In this document: one piece after another, positions 25,743 to 35,856 of the stretch | Layout: every line of letters begins with the position of its first letter | Position numbering within the stretch: position 1 is the first letter of the stretch | Assembly (NCBI RefSeq): GCF_021044685.1 | Contig: NZ_CP088014.1 | Coordinates: 6,310,001-6,374,000 of the forward strand | Length of the DNA: 64,000 bases | Direction: 5' to 3' | From: Bradyrhizobium daqingense | Lineage (GTDB): Bacteria > Pseudomonadota > Alphaproteobacteria > Rhizobiales > Xanthobacteraceae | Made by a program: the position numbers and the translations under genes | The notes under the pieces: generated by a model | Databases searched by the model: none | What the model saw: only the letters and a program-made list of their open reading frames with translations | Told to the model about the DNA's origin: nothing

Positions 25743-27008
25743 CTACTCCAGCGTCTGCACCTTGCGCAGGCTCGGAAACAGCTTCATCCAGAGCAGCGCC
25801 ACGGCGACGGTGGCAACGCCGCCGAGCACGGCGGCCGGCATGGCGCCGAGCAGCGCGGCTGCCACCCCACTCTCGAACTGACCGAGCTGGTTCGAGGCAT
25901 TGATGAACAGGAAGTTCACCGCGCCGACCCGGCCGCGCATCTCGTCCGGCGTCGAGAGCTGCACCAGCGAGAAGCGGATCACGACGCTGATCGTGTCGGC
26001 CGCGCCGAGAATTGCGAGCGCGAGCACCGACAGCCACATCCAGGACGACAGGGCGAACACGATCGTGGCGAGACCGAACACGATCACGGCCTGGAACATG
26101 CGCAAGCCCACGTGCCGCGAGATGGCGTGGCGCGCCAGCACCATGGTCATCAGGAGCGCGCCGACCGCGGGCGCTGCACGCAAGACGCCGAGCCCGACCG
26201 GGCCGGTCTGGAGGATATCGCGGGCATAGATCGGCAACAGCGCGGTGACGCCGCCGAACAGCACCGCGAACAGATCGAGCGAGATGGTGCCGAGGATCGC
26301 AGGATTGCTGCGGATGAAGCGGACGCCCGCGAAGATATTGTCCGAGCTCGTTCCCTCCTTCGCGATCGCCTGTGGGCGCGGATGGATGAAGCCGGTCAGG
26401 ATCATCCCGAGAATCCAGAACAAGACCATGACCGCATAGGCAAGAGGCGGCGCCACTGCATAGGCGAAGCCGCCGAGTGCCGGACCTGTGATGGTTGCGA
26501 CCTGCGCCGCGCCGCTGGAGACCGCGGTGGCGCGCTGGAGCGAGCCCTCCGGCGCGATCAGCGGCAGCAGCGCCGCCGTGGTCCGGCTCTCGAAGGCGCC
26601 GGCGATGCCGAGCACGAAGGTCGCGATGAAGATCTGCACCTCGCTGGCCGCGCCGAGATAGGTGATGAGTGCGAGATAGAGCGCGGTCGCGGCTTCCGCG
26701 AGCTGGCACAGCTGGACGACGCGCTTGCGCTCGTAACGGTCGGCGGCATGGCCGGCGACGAACACCAGGAACGCGGTGGGGAGGAACTGGACGAGACCGA
26801 CCATGCCGAGGTCGAAGGCGGAGCCGGTGAGATCGTAGATCTGCCAGCCGATAGCGACCGCCGCGATCTGGCTGGAGAAGCGCGACAGGCTGCGCGAGAG
26901 GAGGAAGAACAGGAAGGCCCGGTGGGAGAGCAGCGCGCGGGCGCTGACCGGCGGATGTCCCGATATTGGCTGCTCTGGCATCGCCTCTTGGATCGTCTTC
27001 TGGGTCAC
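25743..27008 (-). CDS. MFS transporter, EntS-like exporter
   Basis: This 421-residue major facilitator protein has about twelve membrane spans. It is closest in feel to the EntS / DHA3 group (enterobactin and macrolide exporters). Seen are the loop GHAADRYERKRVVQLCQLAE after span 2 (the family's GxxxDRxxRR motif A), ALGGFAYAVAPPLAYAVMV, and a second motif-A-like stretch later (RPQAIAKEG). The track start is a GTG at 27008; an ATG nine codons downstream (26981) is equally possible. The transported compound cannot be inferred from the neighbours. Confidence 0.88.
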   Translation of the reverse strand: MTQKTIQEAMPEQPISGHPPVSARALLSHRAFLFFLLSRSLSRFSSQIAAVAIGWQIYDLTGSAFDLGMVGLVQFLPTAFLVFVAGHAADRYERKRVVQLCQLAEAATALYLALITYLGAASEVQIFIATFVLGIAGAFESRTTAALLPLIAPEGSLQRATAVSSGAAQVATITGPALGGFAYAVAPPLAYAVMVLFWILGMILTGFIHPRPQAIAKEGTSSDNIFAGVRFIRSNPAILGTISLDLFAVLFGGVTALLPIYARDILQTGPVGLGVLRAAPAVGALLMTMVLARHAISRHVGLRMFQAVIVFGLATIVFALSSWMWLSVLALAILGAADTISVVIRFSLVQLSTPDEMRGRVGAVNFLFINASNQLGQFESGVAAALLGAMPAAVLGGVATVAVALLWMKLFPSLRKVQTLE

Positions 27009-27153
27009 CCTTGGACGACCGCCCCCTGATCTTCTCGTGCCCCCGCGTGACTGAGGCTGAACGGCTTGTCAACAGCGGGACGTCTCCCGCATTGCCCGGC
27101 ATTGCCTTTGCATCGCAGGCGCGGCCATAATCATTGGGGGTTTTGGGGACATC

Positions 27154-28404
27154 ATGCTGCGCCTGCAATCGGCACTCGGCATTTTCGCATTGCTGCTGGT
27201 CGCCTTCGCGCTCGCGGAGAACCGCCGTGCCGTCTCACTGCGGCAGGCGGCGATCGGCCTCGTCGCGACCTTCGTCACAGCGGTCGTGCTCCTGAAGCTG
27301 CCGATCGTCGCGCGCGCCTTCGGCGCCATCAACGAGGCGGTCGGAGCGATCTCCGCAGCCTCGCGCGCCGGCTCCTCGTTCGTGTTCGGCTACGTCGGCG
27401 GCGGCACCCTGCCGTTCGATCTGAAAGTGCCGGGTGCCGATTTCATCCTGGCGTTCCAGGCGCTGCCGATCGTGCTGGTGATGAGCGTGCTGACGACGCT
27501 ACTGTTCTACTGGCGCGTGCTGCCGCCGATCGTGCGCGGCATGGCCTGGCTGCTCGAGCGCACGCTGGGCGTCGGCGGCGCGGTGGGGTTGTCGACCGCC
27601 GCCAACATCTTCCTCGGCATGGTCGAGGCGCCGCTGTTCGTGCGGCCGTATCTTGCGCAGATGACCCGCAGCGAGCTCTTCCTGGTGATGACCGGCGGCA
27701 TGGCCGGCATCGCGGGCACCGTGCTGGTGCTCTATGCGACGTTCCTTGCCCCCCTCATCCCCGACGCAGCCGCGCATTTCGTCATCGCCTCGGTGCTGGG
27801 CGCGCCGGCTGCGATCCTGGTTAGCCTGATCATGGTGCCGGAGACCTCAGACAAGCGCACCGGCGGTTCGCTGGAGGATCCCGAGATGGAGCTCTCCGGC
27901 ACGATGGATGCGATCGTGAAGGGCACGAGCGCGGGGATCGAGCTCCTGATCAACATCGTCGCGATGCTGCTGGTGCTGGTGGCGCTGGTCTATCTCGTCA
28001 ACGCCGTGCTCGGCTTGCTGCCGAACATGGGCGGCGCCGCGATCTCGTTGCAGCGCCTGCTTGGCCTCGCGATGGCGCCCGTGTGCTGGCTGATGGGATT
28101 GCCGTGGGATCAGGCGGTGACGGCCGGCAGCCTGATGGGCACCAAGACCGTGCTCAACGAGCTGATCGCCTATGTCGACTTCTCCAAGCTGCCGCCCGAG
28201 GCGCTCGATCCGCGCTCGCGCCTGATCATGCTCTATGCGATGTGCGGCTTCGCCAATTTCGCCAGCCTCGGCATCATGATCGGCGGCCTCGGCGTGATGG
28301 CGCCGCAGCGGCGCGAGGAGATCAACGCGCTCGGGCTGAAGTCGATCGTGTCGGGGACGCTGACAACGTGTCTGATGGGCGCGGTGGTGGGGGTGTTGGC
28401 GTAG
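27154..28404 (+). CDS. Concentrative nucleoside transporter (NupC/CNT family)
   Basis: This 416-residue inner-membrane symporter of the CNT family takes up nucleosides using a proton or sodium gradient. Motifs seen are SSFVFGYVGGGT, AFQALPIVLVMSVLTTLLFYW, STAANIFLGMVEAPLFVRPY (the NxFxGxxEAP substrate site), TGGMAGIAGTVLVLYA, and GTKTVLNELIAYVDF and CGFANFASLGIMIGGLG near the end. All are standard for NupC relatives. Length is normal. It stands alone on the plus strand. Confidence 0.95.
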   Translation: MLRLQSALGIFALLLVAFALAENRRAVSLRQAAIGLVATFVTAVVLLKLPIVARAFGAINEAVGAISAASRAGSSFVFGYVGGGTLPFDLKVPGADFILAFQALPIVLVMSVLTTLLFYWRVLPPIVRGMAWLLERTLGVGGAVGLSTAANIFLGMVEAPLFVRPYLAQMTRSELFLVMTGGMAGIAGTVLVLYATFLAPLIPDAAAHFVIASVLGAPAAILVSLIMVPETSDKRTGGSLEDPEMELSGTMDAIVKGTSAGIELLINIVAMLLVLVALVYLVNAVLGLLPNMGGAAISLQRLLGLAMAPVCWLMGLPWDQAVTAGSLMGTKTVLNELIAYVDFSKLPPEALDPRSRLIMLYAMCGFANFASLGIMIGGLGVMAPQRREEINALGLKSIVSGTLTTCLMGAVVGVLA

Positions 28405-28413
28405 GTCCTGCGC

Positions 28414-28498
28414 CGTCATGCCCGGGCTTGTCCCGTCATCCACGTTCTTTCTCTGCGGCCAAGACGTCCATGCCCGGGACAAGCCCGGGCATGACGAC
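28414..28498. repeat. Intergenic palindromic repeat, family B
   Basis: The arms are CGTCATGCCCGGGCTTGTCCC and GGACAAGCCCGGGCATGACG, a perfect inverted match. Inner CCACG/CGTCC words are flanked by the GCGGCCAA spacer also found at 46062-46150. Confidence 0.9.
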
Positions 28499-28523
28499 AG
28501 AGAGACCGGCGTGGCGTCGTCAC

Positions 28524-29051
28524 CTACGCCTTCAGCTCCACGGTCTTGAACTCCGCCGGCAGGATGACTTCCAGCAGTTCGACGTCGTCCGAATAGTCCA
28601 AAATCATGTGCTTGATCTTCGGCGGCTGGGTCCAGGCGCTGCCTTCCTTCATCAAGGTCTCGCCCTGCCCCTCCATATAGGTCTTCACCCAGCCCTTGAG
28701 CACATAGACCATCTGGAATTCGACGTCGTGGAAGTGCAGCTTCGACACTGCGGCCGGATCGCAGGGACCTTGCAGGCGGATGACGTGAGCTTGCGCGAGG
28801 CCGTGGCTCGCTTCGGCAATGCCGAGGTCGCGGTACTTGGCGTAGGCGCGCAGGCCGTCGGCCTTGAAATCTTCCTCGCGGTGATGGCTGATCGCGATGC
28901 GTTGCTTGGGACGCGCGAGCTTCTTCGGTGCGGCCGCGCCCGCCTTCGCCTTCACGGCCTTGCGCGCCGGGGATCGCGCCGCGGTCTTGACGCCGCTCCG
29001 CTTCTTCAGTGCGGTCTTCGTTGCGGGTCTTGATGCCTTTTGCCTGGCCAT
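28524..29051 (-). CDS. Cupin-domain protein with a lysine/alanine-rich N-terminal tail
   Basis: This 175-residue protein has a basic, low-complexity N-terminal tail of about 50 residues (many Lys, Ala, Arg and Pro, with PARKAVKAKAG and similar) that resembles bacterial histone-H1-like proteins. A single cupin barrel follows, with possible metal-site residues in KLHFHDVEFQMVYVLKGW and EGSAWTQPPKIKHMILDY. The ATG at 29051 has purine-rich upstream sequence; longer starts are shadows. The tail could bind DNA or RNA, or an anionic surface. Role unknown. Confidence 0.85.
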   Translation of the reverse strand: MARQKASRPATKTALKKRSGVKTAARSPARKAVKAKAGAAAPKKLARPKQRIAISHHREEDFKADGLRAYAKYRDLGIAEASHGLAQAHVIRLQGPCDPAAVSKLHFHDVEFQMVYVLKGWVKTYMEGQGETLMKEGSAWTQPPKIKHMILDYSDDVELLEVILPAEFKTVELKA

Positions 29052-29271
29052 TGTCTGCCTCCCTGTTTGAGCCGCGTCCACCGGATGGGTCCATCCCGAA
29101 GACAGACTATCCAGTCTTGGAGGAAGCAGCAATTGTCGCGGACGAGTTTGTAACCCCCTGACGATCCGGTCGGCCGAAGCTTGTCCGAAGCTGTCGTGGC
29201 GAACGGCCGTCGTCTCGTCCTGGTTGTCACGCTGAACTAGTCTTGCCGCGAGATTCTGGGGGAATTGATTC

Positions 29272-31401
29272 ATGGGCAACAGCGTCGGTCAGCGTGCATT
29301 TCACAAGGCCCGGCTCGAGAAACGGCAAAAAGCCGAGATCCTGCCAATGCTCGGGCACGCGTTGCAGCTGCACAAGATGGGGCTTCTCCCCGAGGCTCAG
29401 ACCGCCTATCGGCAGCTCCTGCAGCTCGCGCCCAACCAATTCATCGCACTGCACATGCTCGGCATTCTGGAGTCCGATGCCAAGAACTATCAGCAAGCCG
29501 AAATCCTTTTGAGCCGAGCGGTTGCCGTGGATCCGCGATCTGCCGATGCTCATATGAGCCTGGGCGTCGCCCTCAACGGACTACGGCGTCACGACGCGGC
29601 CTGCGCGAGCTATCGAAAGGCCCTCGCCTTGCGGCCCAACCACGCCGTAACCTTCTCCAATCTCGGTAATGCGAGCGTGGCCCTTGAACTTCACGAGGAG
29701 GCTTTGCACAGCTACGACAAGGCGCTTGCGCTCAACCCGGATCTTGCCGAAGCCCATAACGGCCGGGGCTGGGCGCTCTGCCGCCGGCGCAACTATGACG
29801 AGGCCATCGCAAGCCTGAACCGCGCGCTGTCGATCAAGCCCGATTATGCGGCGGCGCTCGCAAACCGCGCCATCGCTTTGCGGGAACTTCAGCGGTTTGA
29901 CGAAGCCCTGGCGGACGCCAATCGGGCGATCGCGCTGGCCCCCGACGACGCGAATGGTTGGCTCGCACGAGCCGGCGTGCTGCTCCAGATACAGCAAATT
30001 GCCCAGGCGTCGCACGATTGCGAGCAGGCGCTCGCGATCGATCCCAGTTCGATTCAAGCTCACATGATACAGGGCCTTTGCCTCGCCGGACTTGGCCGGG
30101 TCGACGAGGCCCTCGCCAGTTTCGACAGGGCGCTCGACATCCAGCCTGACCTGCAGAGCGCGATCTCCAACAAGATATTCACGCTCGACTTTGCGGAGGA
30201 CGCCACCGTCGAACGGCATCAGCAAGCGCGGCAGGTGTGGTGGGAGCGTGTCGGTTCGAAGATCGCCTCCGAATCGTCGGCGCCTCACGACAACAGCCGC
30301 GAGCCGGACCGCCGTCTGGTGCTTGGTTATGTCTCGTCGGATTTCAACGCGCATTCAGCCGCGTTCATCTTCAAGCCGGTGCTGGAGCACCATGACCGGA
30401 CGCAGTTCGAGATCGTGTGCTACGCCTGTTCGTCGAAAATGGATGCGACGACGAGCGAGTTCAAGAAAATCGCCGATCGCTGGCGTGACGCTTCGCAATG
30501 GACCGACGATCGTCTCGCGGCCGAGATCCGCGCCGATGGCGTCGACATCCTGATCGATCTGTCCGGCCACACCAGAGGAAACCGCCTCGGCGTGTTTGCG
30601 CGCAAGCCGGCGCCGATTCAGGTGCACGGCTGGGGCCATGGCACCGGCACCGGGCTGCCGACGATCGATTATCTGTTCTCGGATCCCGTCGCCATTCCGT
30701 CCGCGGTCCGGCATTTGTTTGCGGAAACCATCGTCGACCTGCCGTGCTTCGTGACGCTGGCGCCTCTGCCCGACGGGATTGCGCGGACACCGGCGCCGGC
30801 GATGTCGAACGGCTTCGTCACGTTCGGCGTCTTCAACCGCATCAGCAAGATCTCGGACGAGGCCGTGGACGTCTGGTCCAGGATTCTCGAGCGGGTGCCG
30901 GGCTCACGACTCCTGATCAAGGATGTTGCGCTTGACGATCAGCTGGTCCGCGGCAATCTGCTGGCGCGGTTTGCCGCTTGCCGATTGCCGGCCGAACGCG
31001 TCGATCTGCTCGGAGCCACTTTGCGAAGCGAGCATCTGGCTTCGTTCAATCGCGTCGATATCTGCCTCGACCCGTTCCCGCAGAATGGCGGCGTCAGCAC
31101 ATGGGAAGCCCTGCAGATGGGCGTGCCAGTGGTGGCGAAGCTCGGAAGCAGTCTGCCCAGCCGCGCCGCCGGCGCCATCCTCACCGCACTCGGCCTGCCG
31201 GACTGGGTCGCCGACAGCGAGGAGGCCTATGTCGAGATCGCGGCAACCCGTGCAGCCGGGATCGCCGACCTCGACAGATTGCGCCGCGACTTGCCCGGAC
31301 GGATCAACGCCTCGGCTGCCGGCAACGCCTTCTCATATGCGCGCGGGGCGGATGCCGCATACCGCGCGATGTGGAAGCGCTACTGCGACCGCGGGGCCTG
31401 A
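29272..31401 (+). CDS. TPR protein with O-GlcNAc-transferase-like (GT41) domain
   Basis: This 709-residue protein has an N-terminal array of about eight tetratricopeptide repeats (residues 30-300, for example AEAHNGRGWALCRRRNYDEA). A C-terminal glycosyltransferase family 41 domain (about 340-700) follows, related to eukaryotic OGT and plant SPY. Signature stretches of the GT41 domain are LGYVSSDFNAHSAAFI, DILIDLSGHTRGNRLGVFA, VTFGVFNRISKISDEAV and ICLDPFPQNGGVSTWEAL. The sugar donor is probably UDP-GlcNAc and the acceptor an intracellular protein, judged by homology only. No signal peptide is seen. It stands alone. Confidence 0.92.
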   Translation: MGNSVGQRAFHKARLEKRQKAEILPMLGHALQLHKMGLLPEAQTAYRQLLQLAPNQFIALHMLGILESDAKNYQQAEILLSRAVAVDPRSADAHMSLGVALNGLRRHDAACASYRKALALRPNHAVTFSNLGNASVALELHEEALHSYDKALALNPDLAEAHNGRGWALCRRRNYDEAIASLNRALSIKPDYAAALANRAIALRELQRFDEALADANRAIALAPDDANGWLARAGVLLQIQQIAQASHDCEQALAIDPSSIQAHMIQGLCLAGLGRVDEALASFDRALDIQPDLQSAISNKIFTLDFAEDATVERHQQARQVWWERVGSKIASESSAPHDNSREPDRRLVLGYVSSDFNAHSAAFIFKPVLEHHDRTQFEIVCYACSSKMDATTSEFKKIADRWRDASQWTDDRLAAEIRADGVDILIDLSGHTRGNRLGVFARKPAPIQVHGWGHGTGTGLPTIDYLFSDPVAIPSAVRHLFAETIVDLPCFVTLAPLPDGIARTPAPAMSNGFVTFGVFNRISKISDEAVDVWSRILERVPGSRLLIKDVALDDQLVRGNLLARFAACRLPAERVDLLGATLRSEHLASFNRVDICLDPFPQNGGVSTWEALQMGVPVVAKLGSSLPSRAAGAILTALGLPDWVADSEEAYVEIAATRAAGIADLDRLRRDLPGRINASAAGNAFSYARGADAAYRAMWKRYCDRGA

Positions 31402-31405
31402 TCGC

Positions 31406-31693
31406 TCAATGCAGCCGGAACACGCCGTCCACAGCGCGCAGCTCGGTCGGCTTGATCAGCTTGGAATGCGCCACAGTGACTGAATGGAGCGGACCGTCGA
31501 GCTTTTCCTGCCAGAACGCCAGGAAATCCTTCAGCGCCGGAAATTTCGGAAACATGTCGTAATTCTGCCAGACGTAGGTCTGGAGCAGCGAGGGATGATC
31601 CGGCATGCGATAGAGGATTTGCGCCGTCGTCAGCCCGTAACCCAGCATCTGTTTCCGGAAGTCCTCGGAAACGCCCCCACTCCGCAGTCCCAT
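31406..31693 (-). CDS. usg: Usg family protein
   Basis: This 95-residue protein is of the small alphaproteobacterial Usg family, known from an open reading frame found near trpF in Caulobacter and once proposed to assist phosphoribosylanthranilate isomerase. Typical sequence is GYGLTTAQILYRMPDHPSLL and QTYVWQNYDMFPKFPALKDF. It is convergent with the GT41 gene, with 4 bases between the stops. Function is not established. Confidence 0.85.
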   Translation of the reverse strand: MGLRSGGVSEDFRKQMLGYGLTTAQILYRMPDHPSLLQTYVWQNYDMFPKFPALKDFLAFWQEKLDGPLHSVTVAHSKLIKPTELRAVDGVFRLH

Positions 31694-31956
31694 GCCAAAC
31701 CTCCTTTGCAGGAGCGCATCGAGGGGCGGCTTGGTCGGTGTGCCCTAAGAGCCACCCGGTCCTGATGCGCTCACATGAGAGAAATGTGACGCAAACTGAC
31801 AACCCATCTCAAGCCCAAAAGTTTAACAAGCTGTTGAAATTCAACGCGTTAGCAGCAGATGTAGCACCGTGCTAATACGGGCGCGGTCTCGGTTAACGCT
31901 AGGAAATAGATTCTGGCAGTCCGTGCTTCCGGGTGCTGATTTTTCTGCTAGAAGCC

Positions 31957-31985
31957 CTTGCCCCCGCAAAATTCCTGTCCTATTT
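31957..31985 (+). promoter_or_regulatory. Putative sigma-70-type promoter of groESL
   Basis: CTTGCC, 17 bases, then CTATTT fits the alphaproteobacterial CTTGAC-N17-CTATAT pattern. It ends 14 bases before the CIRCE element, so a repressor there would block transcription start. Confidence 0.55.
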
Positions 31986-31999
31986 CAGGCTCGCCCGTG

Positions 32000-32026
32000 C
32001 TAGCACTCACGGGCATCGATTGCTAA
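32000..32026 (+). promoter_or_regulatory. CIRCE operator (HrcA site) of groESL
   Basis: CTAGCACTC, 9 bases, then GATTGCTAA matches the CIRCE consensus TTAGCACTC-N9-GAGTGCTAA at 16 of 18 arm positions. It lies 44 bases before groES. HrcA is expected to bind here and release on heat shock. Confidence 0.92.
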
Positions 32027-32069
32027 CAATCTTGAAATCTCAACCCGAGCAAATGCTTAGGAGGACTGC

Positions 32070-32384
32070 ATGAAATTCCGTCCGCTTCACGACCGCGTCG
32101 TGGTCAAGCGCATCGACGCAGAAGAGAAGACCGCTGGCGGCATCATCATTCCCGACACTGCCAAGGAAAAGCCCTCCCAGGGCGAAGTCGTCGCCGTCGG
32201 TCCCGGTGGCCGCGACGAAGCTGGCAAGCTGATCCCGATCGACCTGAAGATCGGCGACCGCGTGCTGTTCGGCAAGTGGTCCGGCACCGAGGTCAAGATC
32301 GACGGCCAGGACCTGCTGATCATGAAGGAGAGCGACGTGATGGGCGTTCTCGAGGTCACCGAGTCCAAGAAGAAGGCGGCTTAA
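32070..32384 (+). CDS. groES: Co-chaperonin GroES
   Basis: This 104-residue co-chaperonin caps the GroEL cavity. It starts MKFRPLHDRVVVKRIDAEE and has the family's mobile loop EKTAGGIIIPDTAKEKPSQG and the LFGKWSGTEVKIDG region. A strong AGGAGG ribosome site precedes the ATG. It is the first gene of a two-gene operon behind a CIRCE element, 46 bases ahead of groEL. Bradyrhizobium species often carry several groESL copies; this one is of the CIRCE-regulated kind. Confidence 0.98.
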   Translation: MKFRPLHDRVVVKRIDAEEKTAGGIIIPDTAKEKPSQGEVVAVGPGGRDEAGKLIPIDLKIGDRVLFGKWSGTEVKIDGQDLLIMKESDVMGVLEVTESKKKAA

Positions 32385-32430
32385 GAGCCCCTCTCCTCCC
32401 TCCAGTCAAACATCTCAAGGAAAATTCCAG

Positions 32431-34071
<1,641 letters not shown>

Positions 34072-34095
34072 GGTCCAGCCATCTCAGGGACTACG

Positions 34096-34128
34096 AAACC
34101 CCGGCAGCGATGCCGGGGTTTTTGTTTT
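34096..34128 (+). terminator. Rho-independent terminator of groESL
   Basis: The stem AAACCCCGGCA / TGCCGGGGTTT with a 4-base loop GCGA is followed by TTGTTTT. It lies 24 bases past the groEL stop. Confidence 0.93.
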
Positions 34129-34147
34129 GGGGCAAACGCTCTCCGCT

Positions 34148-34193
34148 CGTCATTCCGGGGCGCGCCCCTCTTGGGCGCGAGCCCGGAATGACT
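34148..34193. repeat. Short palindromic repeat, family A (single hairpin)
   Basis: CGTCATTCCGGGGCGCG pairs with CGCGAGCCCGGAATGAC around an inner CGCCCCTCTTGGGCG. This is a one-hairpin version of the longer family A elements, lying between the converging groEL and lepB genes. Confidence 0.8.
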
Positions 34194-34212
34194 GGGCTTG
34201 GACGGCCGCACT

Positions 34213-34965
34213 TCACTCCACCTTCCCCAGCCGCTCCATGTGCGGCTCGCCGTCTTCGTCGAGCGACCAGAAGATCCGCGTCACCTTGCCGACGAGATTG
34301 TCCATCGGGATGAAGCCGAACGACGACATCCGGCTGTCAGTGGAATTGTCGCGGTTGTCGCCGAGCACGAAGAAGTGGCCAGGCGGCACCGTGAAGACAT
34401 TGGTGTTGTCGAGGAAGCCGTTGTCGATGCAGTCGTAGGTCACATAGGACGTGCCGCTCGGCAGCGTCTCGCGCCAGCGCTTGACCTTGATGCTGCCATC
34501 TGAACCGCAGGCAGTGCCGGCCAGCCCGTATTCGAGCGCGACGCGCGTCACCGGTCTCTCATTGAGGAAAAGCTGTCCCTGCCGCATCTGGATGCGGTCG
34601 CCGGGCAGCCCGATCACACGCTTGACGTAGTCGGCAGAGCCATCCTTCGCGGTCCGGAACACGACGATGTCGCCATGTTCGGGCTCGGCGGCAAAGACGC
34701 GGCCCGAGATCCAGGACGACGCGAAGGGAAAGGAATAACGGCCATAGCCATAGGCACTTTTCGAAACGAATACGTAGTCACCGACCATCAGCGTCGGCGA
34801 CATCGAACCGGAGGGGATGTTGAACGGCTGGTACAGGAAGAAGCGAAACAGGAACGGCGGCGACCACAGCACCGGGATCAGCAGGATCAGGATGAGGATC
34901 GCCTTCCATTCCCGCGATTGCGCCGACGACCGTGCCGGCCGGATCGTGTCCTGAAGAATGGTCAT
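34213..34965 (-). CDS. lepB: Signal peptidase I
   Basis: This 250-residue leader peptidase cuts signal peptides at the outer face of the inner membrane. One N-terminal span (about residues 22-46) is followed by the nucleophile region FNIPSGSMSPTLMVGDYVF (Ser54). The general base is in DYVKRVIGLPGDRI (Lys at about 115), and the late GHFFVLGDNRDNSTDSR box is present. It has one span, as in many alphaproteobacterial homologues. Several lepB copies per genome are usual in this group, so it may not be the only one. Confidence 0.95.
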   Translation of the reverse strand: MTILQDTIRPARSSAQSREWKAILILILLIPVLWSPPFLFRFFLYQPFNIPSGSMSPTLMVGDYVFVSKSAYGYGRYSFPFASSWISGRVFAAEPEHGDIVVFRTAKDGSADYVKRVIGLPGDRIQMRQGQLFLNERPVTRVALEYGLAGTACGSDGSIKVKRWRETLPSGTSYVTYDCIDNGFLDNTNVFTVPPGHFFVLGDNRDNSTDSRMSSFGFIPMDNLVGKVTRIFWSLDEDGEPHMERLGKVE

Positions 34966-35065
34966 GCAGCTGCCCTGGTCAAGTCCGTGTCGTCAAGAGA
35001 TTACGCAACTCTTGCGCGCGTGCAATCCTAGCTCTGATTTTTGTCGCACGGGCCCGGCAACGCGT

Positions 35066-35194
35066 TCATAACAGATCACGACAGGTACGCGACATCTGCT
35101 GGAAACTTGCCCGCACCCAGTCGATCGTCACGCGGGTCGCGGCATCGCGTTTGAGATGGTTCTGCACGAGCAGCCAGACATCGCGCCTCCGGTG
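35066..35194 (-). pseudogene. C-terminal remnant of a LysR-family regulator
   Basis: On the minus strand an open stretch of about 42 codons reads RRRDVWLLVQNHLKRD, then TRVTIDWVRASFQQ, to a stop at 35068-35066. This resembles the last beta strand and helix of LysR-type regulators. No start codon or helix-turn-helix coding sequence exists upstream, since the frame is cut where hydrolase-like sequence begins. I read it as the leftover end of a divergent regulator gene. The match is by eye and short. Confidence 0.6.
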
Positions 35195-35232
35195 CCGACT
35201 TCACCCCGCCGGCTCTTGCCGACGCCGCGCTG

Positions 35233-35751
35233 GTGCTGATCGACATCCAGAACGAATATCTGGCGGGCCCCCTCGCCCTGCCCGATGCCAAGCCTGCAAT
35301 TGCGCGGGCGGCCGCGCTGCTGGCCCGAGCGCGCGAGCGCGGATCTGCGATCATCCACGTCGCCCATCGCGGCAAGCAAGGCGGCCTGTTCGATCGCTCC
35401 GCCGATCGCGGCGCCATCGTCGCCGAGCTCAGCCCCCTCGCGAATGAGCTCGTGATCGAGAACGAGCTGCCGAACGCCTTCGCCGGCACCAATTTGCAGG
35501 CGCAACTCGCCGCGAGCGGACGCAAGAACATCGTGCTGGGCGGCTTCATGACGCATATGTGCGTCAGCTCCACCGCGCGTGCTGCTCTCGATCTCGGCTT
35601 TCGCACGACCATCGATGCGGATAGCTGCGCCACCCGTGATCTGCCCGATGGACGCGGCGGCGCACTGGACGCCCGGACCATCCACGAGGTCGCGCTGGCC
35701 GAGCTCTCGGACCGCTTCGCGATCATCGCGCGCGGCGACGCGCTGGCGTGA
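35233..35751 (+). CDS. Cysteine hydrolase (isochorismatase-like), N-terminally truncated, probably decaying
   Basis: The frame encodes 172 residues of an isochorismatase-fold hydrolase. The catalytic Asp lies in LIDIQNEY (residue 4 from the GTG at 35233), and the Cys lies in GFMTHMCVSSTAR (residue 110). The usual third residue, a Lys in the VIxKxxxSAFAGT region, appears as Asn77 (VIENELPNAFAGT). In-frame family-like sequence (DFTPPALADAALV) continues upstream of the GTG but has no start codon before a stop at about 35149. The gene thus lacks its natural start and a key residue, and it abuts a LysR remnant. It could still be translated from GTG, but activity is doubtful. Confidence 0.6.
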   Translation: MLIDIQNEYLAGPLALPDAKPAIARAAALLARARERGSAIIHVAHRGKQGGLFDRSADRGAIVAELSPLANELVIENELPNAFAGTNLQAQLAASGRKNIVLGGFMTHMCVSSTARAALDLGFRTTIDADSCATRDLPDGRGGALDARTIHEVALAELSDRFAIIARGDALA

Positions 35752-35856
35752 ACGCGTAATCTGGACTCGGACGACGTGGCGCGCAAGTTGTGGCTTGTTT
35801 TCGTCGAGCGCTGATCGTGCCATGATCGTGCCGAACAGCCTCAACAGGAAAAGACC

